Source of the DNA: an uncultured Adlercreutzia sp.
GTDB lineage: Bacteria; Actinomycetota; Coriobacteriia; Coriobacteriales; Eggerthellaceae
DNA length: 64,000 nucleotides
Direction: 5' to 3'
Assembly: GCA_910589165.1 (NCBI GenBank)
Contig: CAJUSP010000013.1
Coordinates: 32,526 to 96,525 of the forward strand
This document shows, piece by piece, positions 62,970-64,000 of this stretch. Both the position numbers and the translations under genes were made by a program. Each line of letters opens with the position of its first letter. Position 1 is the first letter of the stretch. The notes under the pieces were generated by a model. That model saw only the letters and a list, made by a program, of their open reading frames with translations. It searched no databases and was not told where the DNA came from.

Positions 62970-63872
62970 ATGAGGCTTTGCGACTACTACGAGGGGAACT
63001 ACCGAACCTATTTCGCCTACCTGGCGCCGGGCACGGTCCAGGGCTACGAGGGCGACTGGCGCAACCACATAGCGGAGGCGTTCGGGGCCTGGGAGATGGA
63101 GGCGATCCGGGTGCGCCACATAAACGCGTGGCTAGCCTCTGACCACTTCGCGGGCGTACCAGGAGCGGCCAGGAGCGCCTACAAGACCCTGCGGCAGATC
63201 CTCCGGAGCGCCATGGGCGACGAGCTGTACTCGGACGATGTGGTAGACCCCACCACGCGCGGCGTCAGGCTGCCGCCCATGGAGCCTCCCGCCGAGGGGC
63301 CGTACCTCAGGCCGGCCGAGGCCCGCGCCCTGCTGCTCGGCCTCGTCGGCTGGGAGTACGAGCAAACGGCCCTCTGCGGCCTGTGGCTGGGTCTCAGGCG
63401 CTCCGAGCAGTGCGGGCTGCAATGGGGCGACATCGACCTGCGCACGGGCATCGTGCACATCAGGCGCGGCCTCCAGGTGGTCGACCGAGAGGTGGTGGTG
63501 ACCCGCGTCAAGACTCACCGCTCGCGCCGCCCGCACATGCTGCCGCGATCGGGCGTGGAGCGCATGCGGGAGATCAAGCGCGACCTCCGCCCTCGGCCCG
63601 AAGACTGGCTACTGGGCGAAGACCCCAACCCCGACCGCTACGCGCGGTCGCTGCGCTCGTGGTGCCAGAAGAACAACCTCCCCTACGTGGCGCCGAATTA
63701 CTTCCGGCACTCGTTCCGCACGCTCCATGACATAGCCGGCACCGACGGCAGCGAGGTGCAGAAGATGCTCGGACACGAGACGCTGGGCATGAGCTACCGA
63801 TACATGACCCTGGACGAAGACGTGCTGCGCGAGGACCAGCGGCGCCTCGAGCGCCTGGTGCTCAGGGGCTAG
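62970..63872 (+). CDS. int: Tyrosine-type integrase
   Basis: The start is ATG 62970-62972 (300 aa, GGAAGGAG upstream). The N-terminal SAM-like core-binding domain covers about 1-105. The catalytic domain has Arg143 (LGLRRSE), Lys181 (RVKTHRS), His247-x-x-Arg250 (FRHSFR), His269 (LGHE) and Tyr276 or Tyr278 (SYRYM). The arm-binding domain is absent, so the protein is shorter than lambda-type integrases. It is the presumed enzyme for insertion at ssrA. Confidence 0.93.
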   Translation: MRLCDYYEGNYRTYFAYLAPGTVQGYEGDWRNHIAEAFGAWEMEAIRVRHINAWLASDHFAGVPGAARSAYKTLRQILRSAMGDELYSDDVVDPTTRGVRLPPMEPPAEGPYLRPAEARALLLGLVGWEYEQTALCGLWLGLRRSEQCGLQWGDIDLRTGIVHIRRGLQVVDREVVVTRVKTHRSRRPHMLPRSGVERMREIKRDLRPRPEDWLLGEDPNPDRYARSLRSWCQKNNLPYVAPNYFRHSFRTLHDIAGTDGSEVQKMLGHETLGMSYRYMTLDEDVLREDQRRLERLVLRG

Positions 63873-63941
63873 GGATCGGCTTGCGCCACCGGCAGAGCAC
63901 AGATATAATTTGAAATGTATCGGTGGCTTGCCGCTGACTTC

Positions 63942-63975
63942 AGGCTCTAAGCTGCAACCTTAGAGCCTCTTTCTT
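63942..63975 (+). terminator. Terminator after int
   Basis: AGGCTCTAAG and CTTAGAGCCT form a 10-bp perfect stem with loop CTGCAAC, followed by CTTTCTTT. Confidence 0.85.
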
Positions 63976-64000
63976 TGTCGCCTGGCATTACAAGTCCCAG

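Larger units (their letters stand above)
60250..64000. mobile_element. Prophage or integrative element at the ssrA 3' end (continues off window)
   Basis: The segment from the ssrA fragment to the right edge contains a methyltransferase-like gene, endolysin, holin, small membrane protein and tyrosine integrase, none of them chromosomal housekeeping. The left boundary is set at the ssrA fragment; the right one is outside. No capsid or tail genes are seen, so whether it is a full prophage or a remnant is open. Confidence 0.75.

Overview
The window is high-GC chromosomal DNA that most likely comes from an Eggerthellaceae-type actinobacterium (class Coriobacteriia; Eggerthella/Adlercreutzia/Gordonibacter relatives). 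This is inferred from the gene mix: cytochrome bd oxidase, superoxide reductase, an arginine deiminase plus YfcC-type exchanger with its own membrane LuxR regulator, a Tat-exported FAD reductase divergent from a 12-TM LuxR regulator, and codon use. No taxonomic search was possible. Nearly all genes lie on the minus strand in short, tightly packed operons. By my count the 50 chromosomal genes whose stop I could read end in TAG (26), TAA (15) and TGA (9), which is unusual for a GC-rich actinobacterium.

Layout. 0-0.6 kb: a RelB/DinJ antitoxin with a PemK/MazF-like toxin cut by the left edge. 0.6-7.3 kb: secA-prfB and cydAB. 7.5-10.5 kb: a large BTAD/SARP-type regulator with a long leader. 10.6-17 kb: a housekeeping string (rplU-rpmA, obg-proB-proA-nadD-yqeK-rsfS). 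17.1-18.3 kb: the only plus-strand gene of that stretch, an AAA ATPase behind three 20-nt repeats with an exact 29-nt period. 18.5-22.9 kb: YfcC transporter, arcA and a divergent LuxR regulator. 23-28 kb: polA and glnA with a GlnR-like atypical response regulator. 28-34 kb: rpmE with a two-hairpin leader, superoxide reductase, lgt, small Cys-rich proteins, Nfu, a degenerate LCP protein and murA. 34-37.4 kb: FAD reductase and 12-TM LuxR regulator, with visibly lower GC. 37.6-46 kb: rpsB-tsf, a divergent methionyl-tRNA synthetase, sppA, rho with a long disordered N-terminus, and a transaldolase-like aldolase.

46.2-54.3 kb is the histidine pathway in the order hisZG-hisD-hisC-hisB-hisH-hisA-hisF-hisI, with hisZ and hisG fused into one reading frame and with palindromic repeats in its gaps. 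54.4-60.2 kb carries larB-larC1 (nickel-pincer cofactor) under a likely MerR operator, then merR, rdgB, murI and a YkuD L,D-transpeptidase. From 60.25 kb to the right edge lies a prophage or island that ends at a tmRNA (ssrA) 3' fragment: a DNA-adenine-methyltransferase-like protein, a CHAP/SH3 endolysin, a holin, a small membrane protein and a tyrosine integrase.

The most striking items are: the release factor 2 'anticodon' tripeptide SPT instead of SPF in a genome that favours UAG stops; the HisZ-HisG fusion; a MetRS whose KMSKS loop reads KASSS; the periodic repeats in front of the lone ATPase; and at least four families of dispersed or tandem palindromic repeats in intergenic regions.
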